Source: Lucifuga dentata (lineage: Eukaryota > Chordata > Actinopteri > Ophidiiformes > Bythitidae). Taken from it: DNA of 64,000 bases. The notes under the pieces were generated by a model. It saw only the letters and a program-made list of their open reading frames with translations. It searched no databases and was not told the origin of the DNA. Both the position numbers and the translations under genes were made by a program. The stretch is taken from assembly GCA_014773175.1 (NCBI GenBank), contig VXCM01000141.1, positions 27,632 through 91,631 of the forward strand, written 5' to 3'. Positions 22,216 through 34,700 of the stretch are shown one piece after another (within the stretch, counting starts at the first letter, position 1; each line of letters begins with the position of its first letter).

Positions 22216-22602
22216 GCAGTGTCATGTAAGACACACTGAGCCCAGCAGCCCACAGATGAAACTACAGCATCCTCACCACTCTACAATGACAGGACATTAC
22301 TGGCAAACAGCCTCCTATGGACTATAGAACGCTTTTGCAGGAGACATAAAACAGATGGTGCCTCAATGCGTTTCCACAAAACTCTAGAGAACCACTGCCA
22401 TTTTCACTCTATTGGTCAGAATATTCCTAAAACAACTGCTCTTGGCAACTCATGTCTACACTGAGTTGCCATTGAATTTAATAGGTCCAGTCCAATCCAA
22501 TACAATAGCCCTGCATGTTTTTTTTAATACTGCAAAATGGCATTCATCCCAAAAATTAGAAAAATATAAATGATTCCATCAATGCCTGTCTATAGCCAAT
22601 AT

Positions 22603-23657
22603 CAGTCCCTCCAGGATTTCATGACATTTTTTTGTGATTTCTGCGGCCAAAAATGTATTTTTTTTTTTTTTTTTTTTNTTTTTTTTTTTTTTTTTTTGTG
22701 GCAGCTTTTCAGAAATTCTGTGATACATTTTGCAATGTTTTTTTTTCATGATAAAACGTCATATGTGCTCAGCTTTAGGATGGTTTTAAGCAGAATACAT
22801 AATACAAAAACAATTAGAAACATTTAAGTGCTAAATTTAGTTTATTTTCCTGAACAAACAAGTTTTTATCTTTTTCTTACTTTAGCATAAACAAATGGGA
22901 TTTTACATGGCACTAATTAGCTTTGCAGCTAGCGAACTTTTAGATCACTAACAGTTTTAGCATAAGTCAATGGAGTTGAACAGCGAAAGTTAGCATCATG
23001 GCTAGCGGACATTTTCTGACAGAGTGAGAGATGATGAAATAAAAATATTTTGGGTTCATTATGAGACTGTGGTGGGACATAATGGGAAACACTGGTAAAA
23101 GTGTGAGTAAAACGCCACTCACCTTGATTCTTTCAGCGCTTGCCACAGTCTTCCTGCTGCCCGTTCAGTCATGCTGATCTGCCGCTGCTGTGCTAACTGT
23201 TCTGACATTCTCTATGCTTTGTTGATTCGAAGTGACTGTTGATTGTCGATTTTCTCTTGTGTTCCAGCACAACATTACACAGAGTGCAAAACAGTTTCCC
23301 CACTTTCATGTAAAACATTTGGAAATTGTTTCACACGATCTTAGCTATTATTTTTGTTGGCAAATACGCTTGATGTCAACCATCAACAATCAGCCATCAT
23401 CTTCACACATGAATACCCTGACAGGCCAGGGGGAAAAAAGTTTGTTGACATGTGGTTGGATTGGGCCAAATTGGTCAAATTTAATTTAAATTAATTTAAA
23501 TTTAATTTAATTGGTCAAAATTACGAACCTGCTTTTGATTAGATCCTCTTATGTGCTAGAGGTGCAGGGATTGGTCAAAATTGCGAGCTCTTACGCTGAT
23601 TGGTTGATTTTGCACTGAATTATGCTATCACAGAATTGTAGAATCCTGGAGGGACTG
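22603..23657. mobile_element. Non-autonomous DNA transposon with 6-bp target duplication
   Basis: The left end CAGTCCCTCCAGGATT (22603-22618) is repeated exactly in reverse complement at the right end (23642-23657), giving 16-bp terminal inverted repeats. The element is flanked by identical caatat 6-mers (22597-22602 and 23658-23663). Inside are a long T-run split by an N (22658-22697), an AT palindromic patch (about 23479-23515) and no recognisable transposase. The 6-bp duplication does not fit hAT (8), Tc/mariner (TA) or Harbinger (3); a 6-bp duplicating family such as IS3EU is possible but I cannot confirm it. Confidence 0.75.
22658..22697. repeat. Poly(T) run split by an N
   Basis: T20, N at 22678, T19, inside the DNA element. 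Confidence 0.95.
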
Positions 23658-23707
23658 CAATATGTAGCGCACATTATCTTTTGTTTTGAAAGAACAAATC
23701 TGGGAAT

Positions 23708-24068
23708 GGGCAGCATGTGTGGATCGGTAGTTAACACTTTTACCTCACAGCAAGAAGGTCCTGGGTTCGTATCCAAATTGGGCTCTTGTGTGGATTTTGC
23801 ATGACATGTGTAACCCATGTCTGAGTTTTTCATCTGGTGCTCAGTTGCTGCCCACCTCCAGTGACATGCAGGTTAGGTGTGTAGGTGTTAATGTAAGCAT
23901 GAATGAGTTTGTGTGTGCGTTAGCCCTGGGATAGACAGATGACCTGTCCACTGTGTATCTCATCTCTCGCTCTGTGATAACCATGATAGGCTCCATCCCC
24001 CCGTGACCCTGCACAGGATAAGCAGGTATAGACAATGGGGAAAAAAAAAAAAACAATGGATGGAAATC
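23708..24068 (+). mobile_element. tRNA-derived SINE, Mermaid/DANA type
   Basis: The 5' part is tRNA-like: an A-box-like segment (tggatcggtagttaac, about 23720-23735), 'acctcacagcaagaaggtcc', then a B box gggttcgtatcc at 23763-23774. The body has hallmark pieces of the common teleost SINE (gtggattttgcatg, gacatgcaggttaggtg, gggatagacag, gacctgtcca, tgataggctccatcccc, ctgcacaggataagc) and it ends in an A-run and an atgga tail. It would have been transcribed by RNA polymerase III and mobilised by a partner LINE. Substitutions against the typical family sequence show that it is old. Family naming is from recognition. Confidence 0.8.
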
Positions 24069-24085
24069 NAAAAAAAAAAAAAAAA
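24069..24085. repeat. N followed by poly(A)
   Basis: Single N at 24069 and then 16 A, directly at the SINE tail, so the tail length is uncertain. Confidence 0.9.
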
Positions 24086-24689
24086 GAATATTGGGTTATA
24101 TAGAAGTAGATTAACTGCTTATTGTTTTTACTTAAGGAAGTTTGGCATATAAATAAGCTCATTTGCTTGTTTCTCAATTTTTTTTTTACTTCACTTTCTA
24201 TTGTCTGTGAGTTGTGGTTGTCATAAGATGACCTTGTTTATGATAAACCACATAAACACAACAAAAGTTTTAAAAAAAATTTTCCCCCTTGGAGTACAAA
24301 ATACCACAAATATGGGGTGTGTGCTGATTTACAATGTGTGTTTTAATATACCTGTATTTTTCTGTAAAATCTACAAAACAACACACAAATGAGTGTGGGT
24401 ATCACTTTTTTTTGTAATTAACATGGTTTGACTGAACTGATTCACCTGTGTCCACACACATATTCCTTCCTCCAATCAGTGTGTTACCTGTGGTGTGAAA
24501 AAAGGCAAAAATAAAAGGAGCATGCACTCAGAACTTAGCATTGCAGCCCAACCTTCAGTATGAACAGTGTGGACTTACTCATATCAACAACCCTTAAAAG
24601 ACAGATGATCAAGCAGTTACGATAATACGGATCAATGGCTACGTGCCGGTCTGGAAGCTGATTTTGACCACAGATTGTAAACATGAGGC

Positions 24690-24708
24690 AACACACACAC
24701 ACACACAC
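24690..24708. repeat. (AC)n microsatellite
   Basis: A pure AC run of about 9 units. Confidence 0.9.
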
Positions 24709-25050
24709 CAAGAACATAAACAGCCCCATATCGAATTATATTCCTAAAATATTGTAATACATTTTTTTCATTTTTCCCCAAAACAGTCTTGAATAATTTT
24801 TAACTCTGTCTCTACGCTTTCATGCTGTTACCCAACATTTGTTTTTACTGAGCACGCATGTGTTTTCTCAGCAATGCCAGGCTTCATATGCGGTTACACA
24901 CAATCAACATCAGTTGAGAACAGATCAGAGAAGAATTCTCGTGTACTTTCCCTGCCTGAATTGTCTGTCAGTCTAAGGAAGCAAATAGACAAAAGCAATT
25001 AAGCAAAGCAGATAAGTTTTGCTCTTAGCAGGTTCATTGACCAATCTGAA

Positions 25051-25085
25051 AACATAAGTTAAATTTGTGAAATTTAACTTATGTT
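25051..25085. repeat. 16-bp perfect inverted repeat
   Basis: Arms aacataagttaaattt (25051-25066) and its exact complement (25070-25085) with a 3-base loop. A related shorter inversion (tttgtttaacat/atgttaaacaaa) follows at about 25089-25119. Confidence 0.9.
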
Positions 25086-25149
25086 AAGTTTGTTTAACAT
25101 AAGTTAAATGTTAAACAAATGTAAAATTTTTAGACTGGGTTTAGTGACT

Positions 25150-25212
25150 GGATCCACTAATTACAGGGATTTCAATAGTTTGCTAATTGAAATCCCTATA
25201 ATTAGTGGATCC
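25150..25212. repeat. 27-bp near-perfect inverted repeat
   Basis: Arms 25150-25176 and 25186-25212 match at 26 of 27 positions around a 9-base loop, starting and ending with ggatcc. It lies 65 bp after another strong hairpin, so the two form a cluster. Confidence 0.9.
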
Positions 25213-25653
25213 TTGCATGTTTCACTATCCAGCACAAATATGAAATATCACACCTCAGAGAAGACTGACGACAAGGACTAGAAGGAGAAGTATACTGTAT
25301 TTATTCAGGTCTACCAAAAGTACCTTCCAACATTTTCAGAAAGAGCATCAAAGGAGCATCAAAAGGCTTCTAAGCCTTACTGCAGGATACTGACTAAACT
25401 TTCTGTTGTACACATGCATAGTACAGTATGGGTGTGTGTGCTTATAAGAGATAGGGTGACAGAATATGCATTTTTGAAGGAGACAAGGGAGAGCTCCTCA
25501 TTTCCCCACAGTTGTCAGTCTGGAGGACACACGACTTGTGGACAAGTGTTTGACAACATCCAAGAGTCAAAACAGACACATTCACTACTTTACTCTGATA
25601 TTTACTCTACCAATGAAGGTGACGCTGGCATTTAAAATGTAGATTGCCTTGCC

Positions 25654-25654
<1 letters not shown>

Positions 25655-25682
<28 letters not shown>
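25655..25682. repeat. (AG)14 microsatellite
   Basis: A pure AG run. Confidence 0.95.
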
Positions 25683-25686
<4 letters not shown>

Positions 25687-26094
25687 CAAGAATGTCTGAG
25701 CGTCAGAAATGGTTTTAGTGACTCTGAAGCACCAGTAATTGATTTCTCATTCTGTTTCTTTGTGTCTTGCGTTCTTCAATTTGTACGGGTGCACGAAATG
25801 TCATGCATTCTAAAAGGTACTCATTTGCATTTTTCTGTTATGGAGCAGTCAAAGGGCAAATGCCTTCTGTGTATCTTCCACACTGAAAAAACACTTATAA
25901 GGCATAGAGACCCTGGTATGCTAAAAGACGGACCATTAAAAAACTTAGCGGTAAGACTTTTTTGTTAAGGAAAACACTTAAAAGCAGCATTAGTTGCTTG
26001 GCAACTGCTCATGCTAATTCATCGACTTATATTGTGTAACTACAATGAGACAGCAAAGTATTTACATGAATAAAAGTAATATAAAATGGGAAGG

Positions 26095-26331
26095 TTTTTT
26101 TTTTTTTTTTTTTTTTAAATAGAACTGTGCACATAATTCCCATGGAGTTCCTTTCACAACTCTTTTTGTATGAGAGGAGCTCTGAGAAAGATCTCCCAAA
26201 GACAATAAAGCTGACTGTTGTAGAGGTGAATTAGACAAATATATTTGTAAATACGTGGCAAGATCATCTACCAAAGGAGCTGCTGCACTAGGAAATGACT
26301 CCCAAAACAAAAAAAAAAAAAAAAAAAAAAA
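26095..26331. repeat. Segment bracketed by T22 and A23
   Basis: T22 at 26095-26116 and A23 at 26309-26331 enclose about 190 bp of unrecognised sequence. The opposite homopolymers could be tails of two retroposed pieces in opposite orientation, or an inverted pair of one repeat. Confidence 0.6.
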
Positions 26332-26749
26332 CATTACACACAAACCACAATAAATTTAGGGAATATTTATCATTCCATTATGTCATTCTATCATATTAAA
26401 TATTCCAAACATATTGTTATATACTGTATTTTGTACATATTTTAAAATGTACTACTGTATGTATTTTTTTACTACTATACCTGAGCTATGAAGAGAAACT
26501 TGCTATGATATTTGTTATTGCAGTTGTCTCAGTGCTTTTCACCCTTTTGAGTCGAACTATTATCCAATGTAATTTAGATTTTGAACACCCTACAGTGAGC
26601 TCAGGTTGGCTTTGTCAACTTGTTTCAAACATTTTTCAGTTCATCAGTCATTTAAAGTAATCTGATCATTGGTCATCCAATAACCAGTGAGGCAATATTA
26701 CCTACACTATTCCATGCTTGGTAAAGAAAACTTGGTAGAATATACGCAG

Positions 26750-26761
26750 GCCCCCTAGTGG
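26750..26761 (-). promoter_or_regulatory. CTCF-like core motif
   Basis: The minus strand reads CCACTAGGGGGC, an exact fit to the CTCF core CCASYAGRKGGC. A single motif match does not prove binding. Confidence 0.45.
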
Positions 26762-28093
26762 CATAGATGCCAGCGTCCACATCCAGTTTCCATGTGAGAT
26801 TCGGGTCTCTAAATGATCGGTACTGCTTCAAAAACAAATGTGAAAAATTACAAGTTTATGCTTGCTCTGGTGATGGCTCCATGATCTCGTTCTATAACAA
26901 ACAGATATTCCCTTTCTAGGTCAATTTGATTTTCATGCTGTGACCCACCAATCATGTTTGACCCTTGGACATTTTGAAGCCACTTATAAAGTGGTAAAGT
27001 GACAGGACTCAGATCCACACAACACACACAAACACGCACACTCACAGTGGTCTGACACAGAACAGAGATGACTGGAGGCAAGATGGACAGACTGAGAAAG
27101 ATGTGGAGGAAAAATATTAATCACAGCATTTGCATGTTTTGCCACCAACTGCCATCCTAATGTTTGTCAGGGTTAGAGGCAATGACAAGGAAGGGCCATC
27201 AGTGAGGCATGCTGCCTCCTGACGTGTAGGAGAGAATGCACATAAACATGGGTGCATGGATACACACACTAAATACAGACATTCAAATCTCCAAAGTAAC
27301 TGCAAACACACATGCACTTTTCTTTCAACGCTGGATATGCAGAAGTGTGATATAATATAATCATCTCAGGGAAAAAGCCTATACAAATTGGACAGCGAGT
27401 CCCACAGTGAGTTACTGTCTACAATCAATGCGCCGTAGTTCTTGACCCTAAAGCCTGGCTGTCTGAGTGTGACATTTCCTGACAAAGAGCTGTAGGAAAC
27501 AAAGCTTTCTGTATATATGTTCACAATACCACAAAACAATGGGACAGATAACATTTACTGGCACAAAAATTATAGACAAGCCTATTGTTCATGCAGATAA
27601 TGCAATATGAACTGAATGAGTGAAGTTCAAGGATACAATTCACAAGTCTGGTTGTTGTCATCCATTTTGTTTCATCTCTGTGGAGATCGAACAGCCAATC
27701 TGAGGAGAGTCTGTCTTGTTGTTACATCAACTTTATATTCTCTGTGTATACATATACTGTAAATATATTTTGTGTCTAAATGAAGTATGTATATTTAAGT
27801 ATAATAAAGTATTTAATGTTTTGCCAAATCATTCAGTATCTTCACAGTGTGACTGCAACAGCAAAACTATGCGCATTTTTCCAAAATAAAAGTATATTTT
27901 TCATTCCTGGAGTGTGCTAAAAACATGCACAAATATTTCTATCTATATCACACTGTATTTGCAGTACATTTCTTGGTACTTACTGTATGTGCTTTCATAT
28001 AAGTCATCGAGAGGATTTTGAACTGATAATATATGTGATGTAAAAACTGCTTCCTACCAGCTGAGATTTCAACATTTACACATACCATATATA

Positions 28094-28163
28094 CTCGAGT
28101 ATAAGCTGAGTTTTTATTACCAACTTTCACAAAGCAAATCGGGAGGGTCAGCTTATACATGAG
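28094..28163. repeat. Inverted 'ctcgagtataagctga' pair
   Basis: The segment ctcgagtataagctga (28094-28109) and tcagcttatacatgag (28148-28163) are inverted at 14 of 16 positions about 38 bp apart. The sequence resembles an old vertebrate dispersed repeat with 'actcgagtataagc' ends, probably from a DNA transposon. I cannot define its outer limits. Confidence 0.4.
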
Positions 28164-28372
28164 AAATTCAAATTTGATGCCAGAGAAGGAAATTTCCAGG
28201 GGTGGAAATACTACCTATTACCACTACCCATGGAAAATAGTTTAAATCATACCTTAGAATGAGATATTTCCTGACAAAACATCTTAACTAGCACATTTTA
28301 TGGCAGCCAGTAACTGCTGTGATTGGTCAGTTACAGTAATCAGCTGCTGAAATAAATATGTTTACTGGTACA

Positions 28373-28403
28373 GGTGTTAGAGCCATTTCTTAGCTCTAAC
28401 ACC
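28373..28403. repeat. 11-bp perfect inverted repeat
   Basis: Arms ggtgttagagc (28373-28383) and gctctaacacc (28393-28403) with a 9-base loop. Confidence 0.85.
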
Positions 28404-28673
28404 GTAACATGGTTAAAAATCATTTAATAATTATTAAAGTAGTTTAATGAGAATGGCTCTTTGAAAAGGTGAGAAAGGTGCATATACTGTATGATACATA
28501 CAGTGAGTACCAGCAGCTGATCTGCTTTTTTGACTAAAAATTGTTATGGAGCCATTCTGTTCCTCTAAAGAATAGCTTAATAAATACAACAATGACCTAT
28601 TTCCAGTTTCCATCAAGAAGGTAAATTTATAGTTTAGCCTTTCAGCCATGAGCACTATAGCATGCAGAGGGGG

Positions 28674-28711
28674 AAAAAAAAAAAAAAAAAAANAAAAAAA
28701 AAAAAAAAAAA
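28674..28711. repeat. Poly(A) run split by an N
   Basis: A19, N at 28693, A18. Confidence 0.95.
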
Positions 28712-31700
28712 TCATACAAACATGCCTTTTTTTATAGAGTTATGTCTTGTTGCTTATTGTTCATAGCATTTGGCTGCAGGCTGGAGTTGACTTTTCCAAC
28801 TGATACATGCATTGCCAGTAACGACAGGCCTTTTATTCTGGGGACTCTGAAACTGGAGGAAACGAGAAGAGATAAAGAAGCCTATCAATATAAACCAGGG
28901 AGCAAGTGTGCTCTGATTCTTTGAGAGTGCATGAATGTACATGTGTGCTGCTGCCTCATTAAGTGTGTAAGCTGTATTGTGGCCCTTTACCCTGTCTTTG
29001 ATATGTCCCTTCTTAAGAGATTTCAGACAAACAGGCTCTAGCCTTCCAGCTAATGCCGGGCCAGCCAAGCCAAGCTGAACAGAGCTGCGTGGGTGCCACC
29101 TACACTCTTCAGCTTTCTGTCTAAATTTCTTTCACCCTTTGCTTGCACACCTCCTCCCAGCTTCCAACTGTAAATGCTCACCCTCATCTCGGCATATCAC
29201 TCTGTCCCTCACTGCAGTATTAGGTCCATTTTTGGCAAGCACAGGATTTTTTGCCCAAGAACACGGATTCTAAATCTGTTTTTAGTAAATGCTTGTGGCT
29301 TGGCTAAAATCACTGTTAATCAGTACATCTTTTTTTTTTTTTTGGCCTGACTTTGATACGAATCAAACTGCCAACTAGTGGCCTCTGCAGGGTGGGCTGA
29401 CCTGCAGCTCTCATGAGACAGGCACCAGATGTTAGTAGCTACTTTCTTTTTCATAGACTGCAGGAGGCATGAGTGATCATACTGTACACCCATGTACGGA
29501 AGATAGCCCTCTGTTCATCCTGTGGCTCCCATCATGAACCAAATTGATATTTGGCAACAGTTTGTACATCACTGACCACCACACTGGAACAGGATTTATG
29601 GGAAGTTTTACGCAGAGCTTGTCCATAAGGACTCATAAATCATTTAATAAAATAAGATGGTAACTGGCACAGAATTTAGATTGTGAGCAGGTGGGTGGGG
29701 ATTGTAGAAATGGACTGCATGGTTGCAGCAGAAAATCCTGAAGGAGCATATGGTCATGATATTTGATCTTTAAGTTTAAACTCAATTCTCCTATATAATT
29801 GAGTTTGTCTCAATTAAAAATCAGTAATTTGTGTTTTTATCAAGAGATCATAATTGAAAATATATGCCCGTGTTACTGCTCTGTTTCTGAGCATTTTTTA
29901 ATGTAAACATATGTTCAATAGCATCAGAAAATGTTAATTCCTTACTTTTACATAGTTGTCTAGTGTTAAGTGTGTGGTATAAAAGGCCTGAGAATTTGTG
30001 AATAATAGCATGCTCCAATTCTGTGTTTTTAAGAATTTTATAGGCATTTGGATCACAGACTGCACCTCTAAGAACAGCTTTGCTCAGACCTCTACTGCAA
30101 ACTAACCACTTTCAACTCAAGAACCACAGACAGTCAGCAAAGTTTGGGAATATAATATACTGCGCATACACTTCTCAGAGGCAATTTCATTTTATGAATA
30201 TAATTTAAATGAAAAATGCTTGCCTTTGCAACATGACTGATGACTATGACCCATTAATATAATGCCTTTGAATAACCCAGTTAGGTCTGTGCTGGTCCAA
30301 ATAAATTGTAAAAAAAAAAAATGTACATTTTACCTGAGAACAAGTTAAACTGATAATTTAACTGCCCCCTGTTTGCACTGAGATGTATTACTGTGTATTA
30401 CTCTCTTTTTATTTATAGCATTTACTTTTCTAGGAATTATGCTCCTGTTTGTGTAAGTGTCTGTAGCAGTCTTTCTGTCTCTCTGTACATATATCTATCA
30501 GTTTTTTTCAATATTCCCAAACTCTCCTGCGGTGAAGTTGCTTTGTCTTTTCCCACAGAGATCCACTGTAGTGAAGGAGGCATCAGGGGAATTCAAGCAG
30601 CTCAGAAGTCCCTTTATTAGAAGTAACACTGCTGAAATAAAGAGGAAAGTAACTTGACATAACATTCCCTACAGGACACTTTCTTTCATCTGAAAAGAAC
30701 AAAGACATTCTCTCATGATTGCTTGACTATGCTAGGTAGATGGTAGTATACTCTCTCTGGGACTTCAGATAGCAAGTCACATACAACAGAACACGGATGC
30801 CAGGAGAATACGAGTTCACATACAATGCAGTATTGGATGTTGTAAATAAATTAGTCTCAGGGTATGCTGGGGCCTTTGGTGATATATTGTATAAAAGTAA
30901 CAATACCAACCAATTACAGTCCAATTCATCACTATGGGTCATTCAAAGCAAAATCATTGGCAGTGTGTTCCACTGTCCGGTATTTATTATGTATATTTCT
31001 TCTTTTGGCGAATCAAAAGCTGTGCCAGAAAAGGTATAGGGAGAGTCTGAGTAATGAAGCCACAGCATCAAGGACAGTTGGCTTGCCCAAAAGGCCTTCT
31101 GCTCAGCTCCACTCCACAGCCACTAAAGCTTTGCAAGAGCATGTGTGTGAGAGAGATATGGAGAAAAACAGAGAAAACAAAAAACAAATGTGTGTTGCTG
31201 AGAATATGTTTGTGCAGTTGTCTGTGTTAGAATGGGAAATTATCAATTTAAGCAAAGGTTTGCACAGAGGGGGAAAAAAACATATCCAATTTTGGCTCAG
31301 TTACAGATTGAGTCAGTGATCAGCTGGAAAAAGCTACTCTCAAGATACTTTTCATTTGACTGAAAACAGTATGCTACAAAGTTTTATGAATATATATGGC
31401 CTTCTTTTCACCAGGATTCAGCACATTCATAGGGCACTTCAACCAAGATGAGACTGATGATGGCAAAGCCTTCAGTAAGCAGGCATGTGCTCTTCTCAAA
31501 TTCACAAGAACAGTACTACTTGAAAACTTCAACAATAAATATGAAAACAAGGTGATGTGAAATCAAACTCTGTGACATACTGGAGTATTCCAAGCATCAG
31601 TCAAAACCTTTATACATCAAAAGAAAGCTTCATTGCCAGGTGTGAATCTGTAAAATCATGTGTGTGTACTTCAGGGATATTATAGAAGACAGGCATCTCA

Positions 31701-34700
31701 GTACAAAGAGGGGAAGAGGGGTGAGAAGCATGCTCCTGGTGATCTCACCATCTGTCATACTAGGTCTGATTTCTGCAGCATCTGCCTGGATGCTTGTCTA
31801 CATTTCAACAATGTTCATCAAGGCTTCCTCATGGAAAATATTCAGCTAGAGACAATACTGTACCAGCCTGCCATTATGAATCACACCTCAAAAATGTGCC
31901 TGACTTAACCATCAAAGTCGAACTTAAGAACTCAGCTTCATAGTTTCAGCAATAATATGACAAATGGGAACCATTTTGATCAAAAACACAATCTGCTGAG
32001 ACAAAAAGAACAGATTCCAGAATGGCTACTCAAGCTCATATTTCCTTATACAGTATATACCAGTACCAGCATTTATCTGGCTTTAATTTACATGGAGTGA
32101 ATTTTGCTCGTACAATGCCTTCATACACCGGGTCAGTGCTGAGATAAATAATTTAGCATGAGTATATACTCATCCATTTCTAAGTGTATAGCTGCAAACA
32201 CTATGCATATGATTTTATTGAAATCTCTCCACAAGAAAAACTAGCATTAGAGTAGTCTTTTAGACATTGAAGAACACTAACAACATCTACCTAAACAATT
32301 TGCCTTCTTCTCAGATTGGAGACAGATTTTATTAATTTGTAATAGATCAGGTTAAAGGAAAAAATGAAACTGTAAAACTGTTAGCACCTTATGTTGACTG
32401 GACAATTTCAGGATTTGTAATCTGGTCTACATGGGAATAATTTGTACAACCAGGCTTTCCATTTTGTATGAAAAACAGAGACATTTAAAAGGAAAAAAAA
32501 AAACCCACAGATGCATGACTCACTTTTAGCAACATGACTAATATAGTGTCAAGTTGAGGTGGACTGGGGAGAAAAATGTAAGGAGGAAGTGGTAGAATGA
32601 AAACTGTAGATGATGGAAAAAAACACTTAGGCTGAGGTTATGATATTGTTTTACAAATACCAAGGGATTAAGTGCATTTTGCTCTCTGGAACACCATAGT
32701 CAAAACCAACCATTCTGCTGTGACAACCAAACCGTTAGCTCTGCTCTTTTCTGTATACCTACATCAATCTTCTGCACTCCTTCCAAGCTTTACCCACATG
32801 GGAGAACAGTCGAATGATGATCTGAGGGAGCAGGAATGTGTTGTGTGGGATACCAAGCTGCACACTCTTCAGGGGTGTCCAATTGAAGTCCTGCTTCAAA
32901 CACCATTTTACCACATTATGTGGGAGTGTTTGCACATATACTCCTCTGCATGTTGAGCTATTTATTTGTTTGCTACATTTTCTAGCTCCTCTCATCTCAA
33001 GGAATACAAGCATGCAAGAAAAACAAAGATTTCAGTTTAAGTTGGAATGTATCTGGCAGAGGGAATGGAAAGCAGCTTAAAGTGATAAATAATCTTGACC
33101 TGACATTATCAAGAAGACTAGCCTGCAAACGGCCCTTAAGCCACTGCAAAGAGAGTGACAGGGATGATATGGCTCAGAGAAAGTGCTTCAGGCTCTGTTT
33201 TATGATAAAGTGTGCATGAGCAACAAAATAAAACAAAAACTATTCATATTCATCTGACTTTGAATAGTAGCAAACAAGAGGCACCTGCAGTTAGCATTTA
33301 CTTAAGGGTATTTTTTAAGGGTGTTTCTAATATTTTGCTCACCTCTTTCACCTATATGGAGGAGCCAAAATATTAGGAACATGGTACAATATAATGCAGT
33401 CCACTAAAACAACTTGCAACACACAGTGTCAACAACTAAAAATTTAGGTTCATAAAGTTAGTTTTTGTTACAGGACTGTTGTATATGTATGCATTACAGT
33501 GACCTGTTTTTTTCTGGCTACTGGATGTATGTAAGAGCAGAGGGATCAGTGAGTTGTTGCCATGAATGATGATACTGTGTGTCACTTTTCATGTCCATGT
33601 AGCAAATAGATTATATATAATAAGCCAAGAATGGGTATCTAAGCTGACATCTTCACTGACAAGTAATTATGCCATATAATAAGCTTCTGTCAGTTTATAA
33701 AATTCCTGTTGCTAACACTGGATTAGTATAATCTTGAAGGGTTCCATTAATGTTTTTTAACTTGCATACTTCACTCAGAAGAATTATACATAATACTTTC
33801 TTATGATTACAACATGATGTCATATATGGTAAGGGATGGACTGACTGAATTTAATAACGTACAGGTTTAATGGTTCAAACCCATGCAGATGTTATGTGAA
33901 TTCAAATGTTTTGGTGGGTTTTCAGTCATTCACCCACAACATTTCTGCAAAGACCAGGTCAGTCAGTCCTCACACTCTCTGTATGTGTTGTGACGTTGGA
34001 AGTATTGGAGGTACTACATATTGAATATTATGAAAAATGTCAATGCGCATTTAAAATAAGTAGAATAATGAGTAACAGTCCATCGTGTGGTGTGCAGTGA
34101 GGGATTTTAACTTGCTGCAGAGGCAACTACTCCACACTTTACGCTGGGTGGTTCTTTGCCTCCTTGGAAGAGTCCAATCAAACTTTTTAAATGTTATCAC
34201 ACAGTGGATTATCCTGCCATTGGCAAAATAAATAAATCAATAAATAAGAAAAGACAATAAAGATCACTTACTTAATTTAGCCAAAAATGTTAAATTCTAA
34301 ATTAATGGCTTCAGAAAAATGTTAGTCATTCCTTATTATTGTTTATTAGACTTATGACTGAGCCATTATCATGCTGTGGTTAGTTTGAGTAGATCAGGCA
34401 GCAACTGCATAGCCAGCGTAGTCATATATTTAACAAACGCTTCAGACTATGTGCACTAGACGTTAACGCACATCCATACCAACAACAAATTCAGTCAGAC
34501 ATGGTAGAAACTGCTGTTTCTGTTGACAAGCTAAATAACTATAAAAGAGGAGATAAAAGTAACATTAATATATAGTTCATAAACTCAGAACTCAGGAAAA
34601 AAGTTTTCTGGAGGAAATTGGATATCGAACTTACATAAAAGAGAGTGACTATGGTAAAATCACTACAGATGCACAGTGATATCAGTAAAATTCAGGGTAC

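Larger units (their letters stand above)
19101..22596. other. Unassigned AT-rich DNA
   Basis: Besides the listed hairpin, poly(A), CA repeat and short LINE-like repeat, no structure is recognised. A C-rich stretch lies at about 20158-20190 and near-homopolymer T at 19690-19726. Confidence 0.45.
24086..28080. other. Unassigned AT-rich DNA
   Basis: Contains the hairpins, microsatellites, homopolymer pair and CTCF-like motif listed separately. No exon or RNA gene could be supported. Confidence 0.45.

Noticed and set aside
30540..31040. Possible LTR fragment (aataaaggga on minus, TATA-like site)
   Set aside because: No paired TG...CA ends and no target duplication could be placed.
32864..32885. 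A caggggtgtccaa phrase resembling a DNA transposon end
   Set aside because: No inverted partner seen in either direction.
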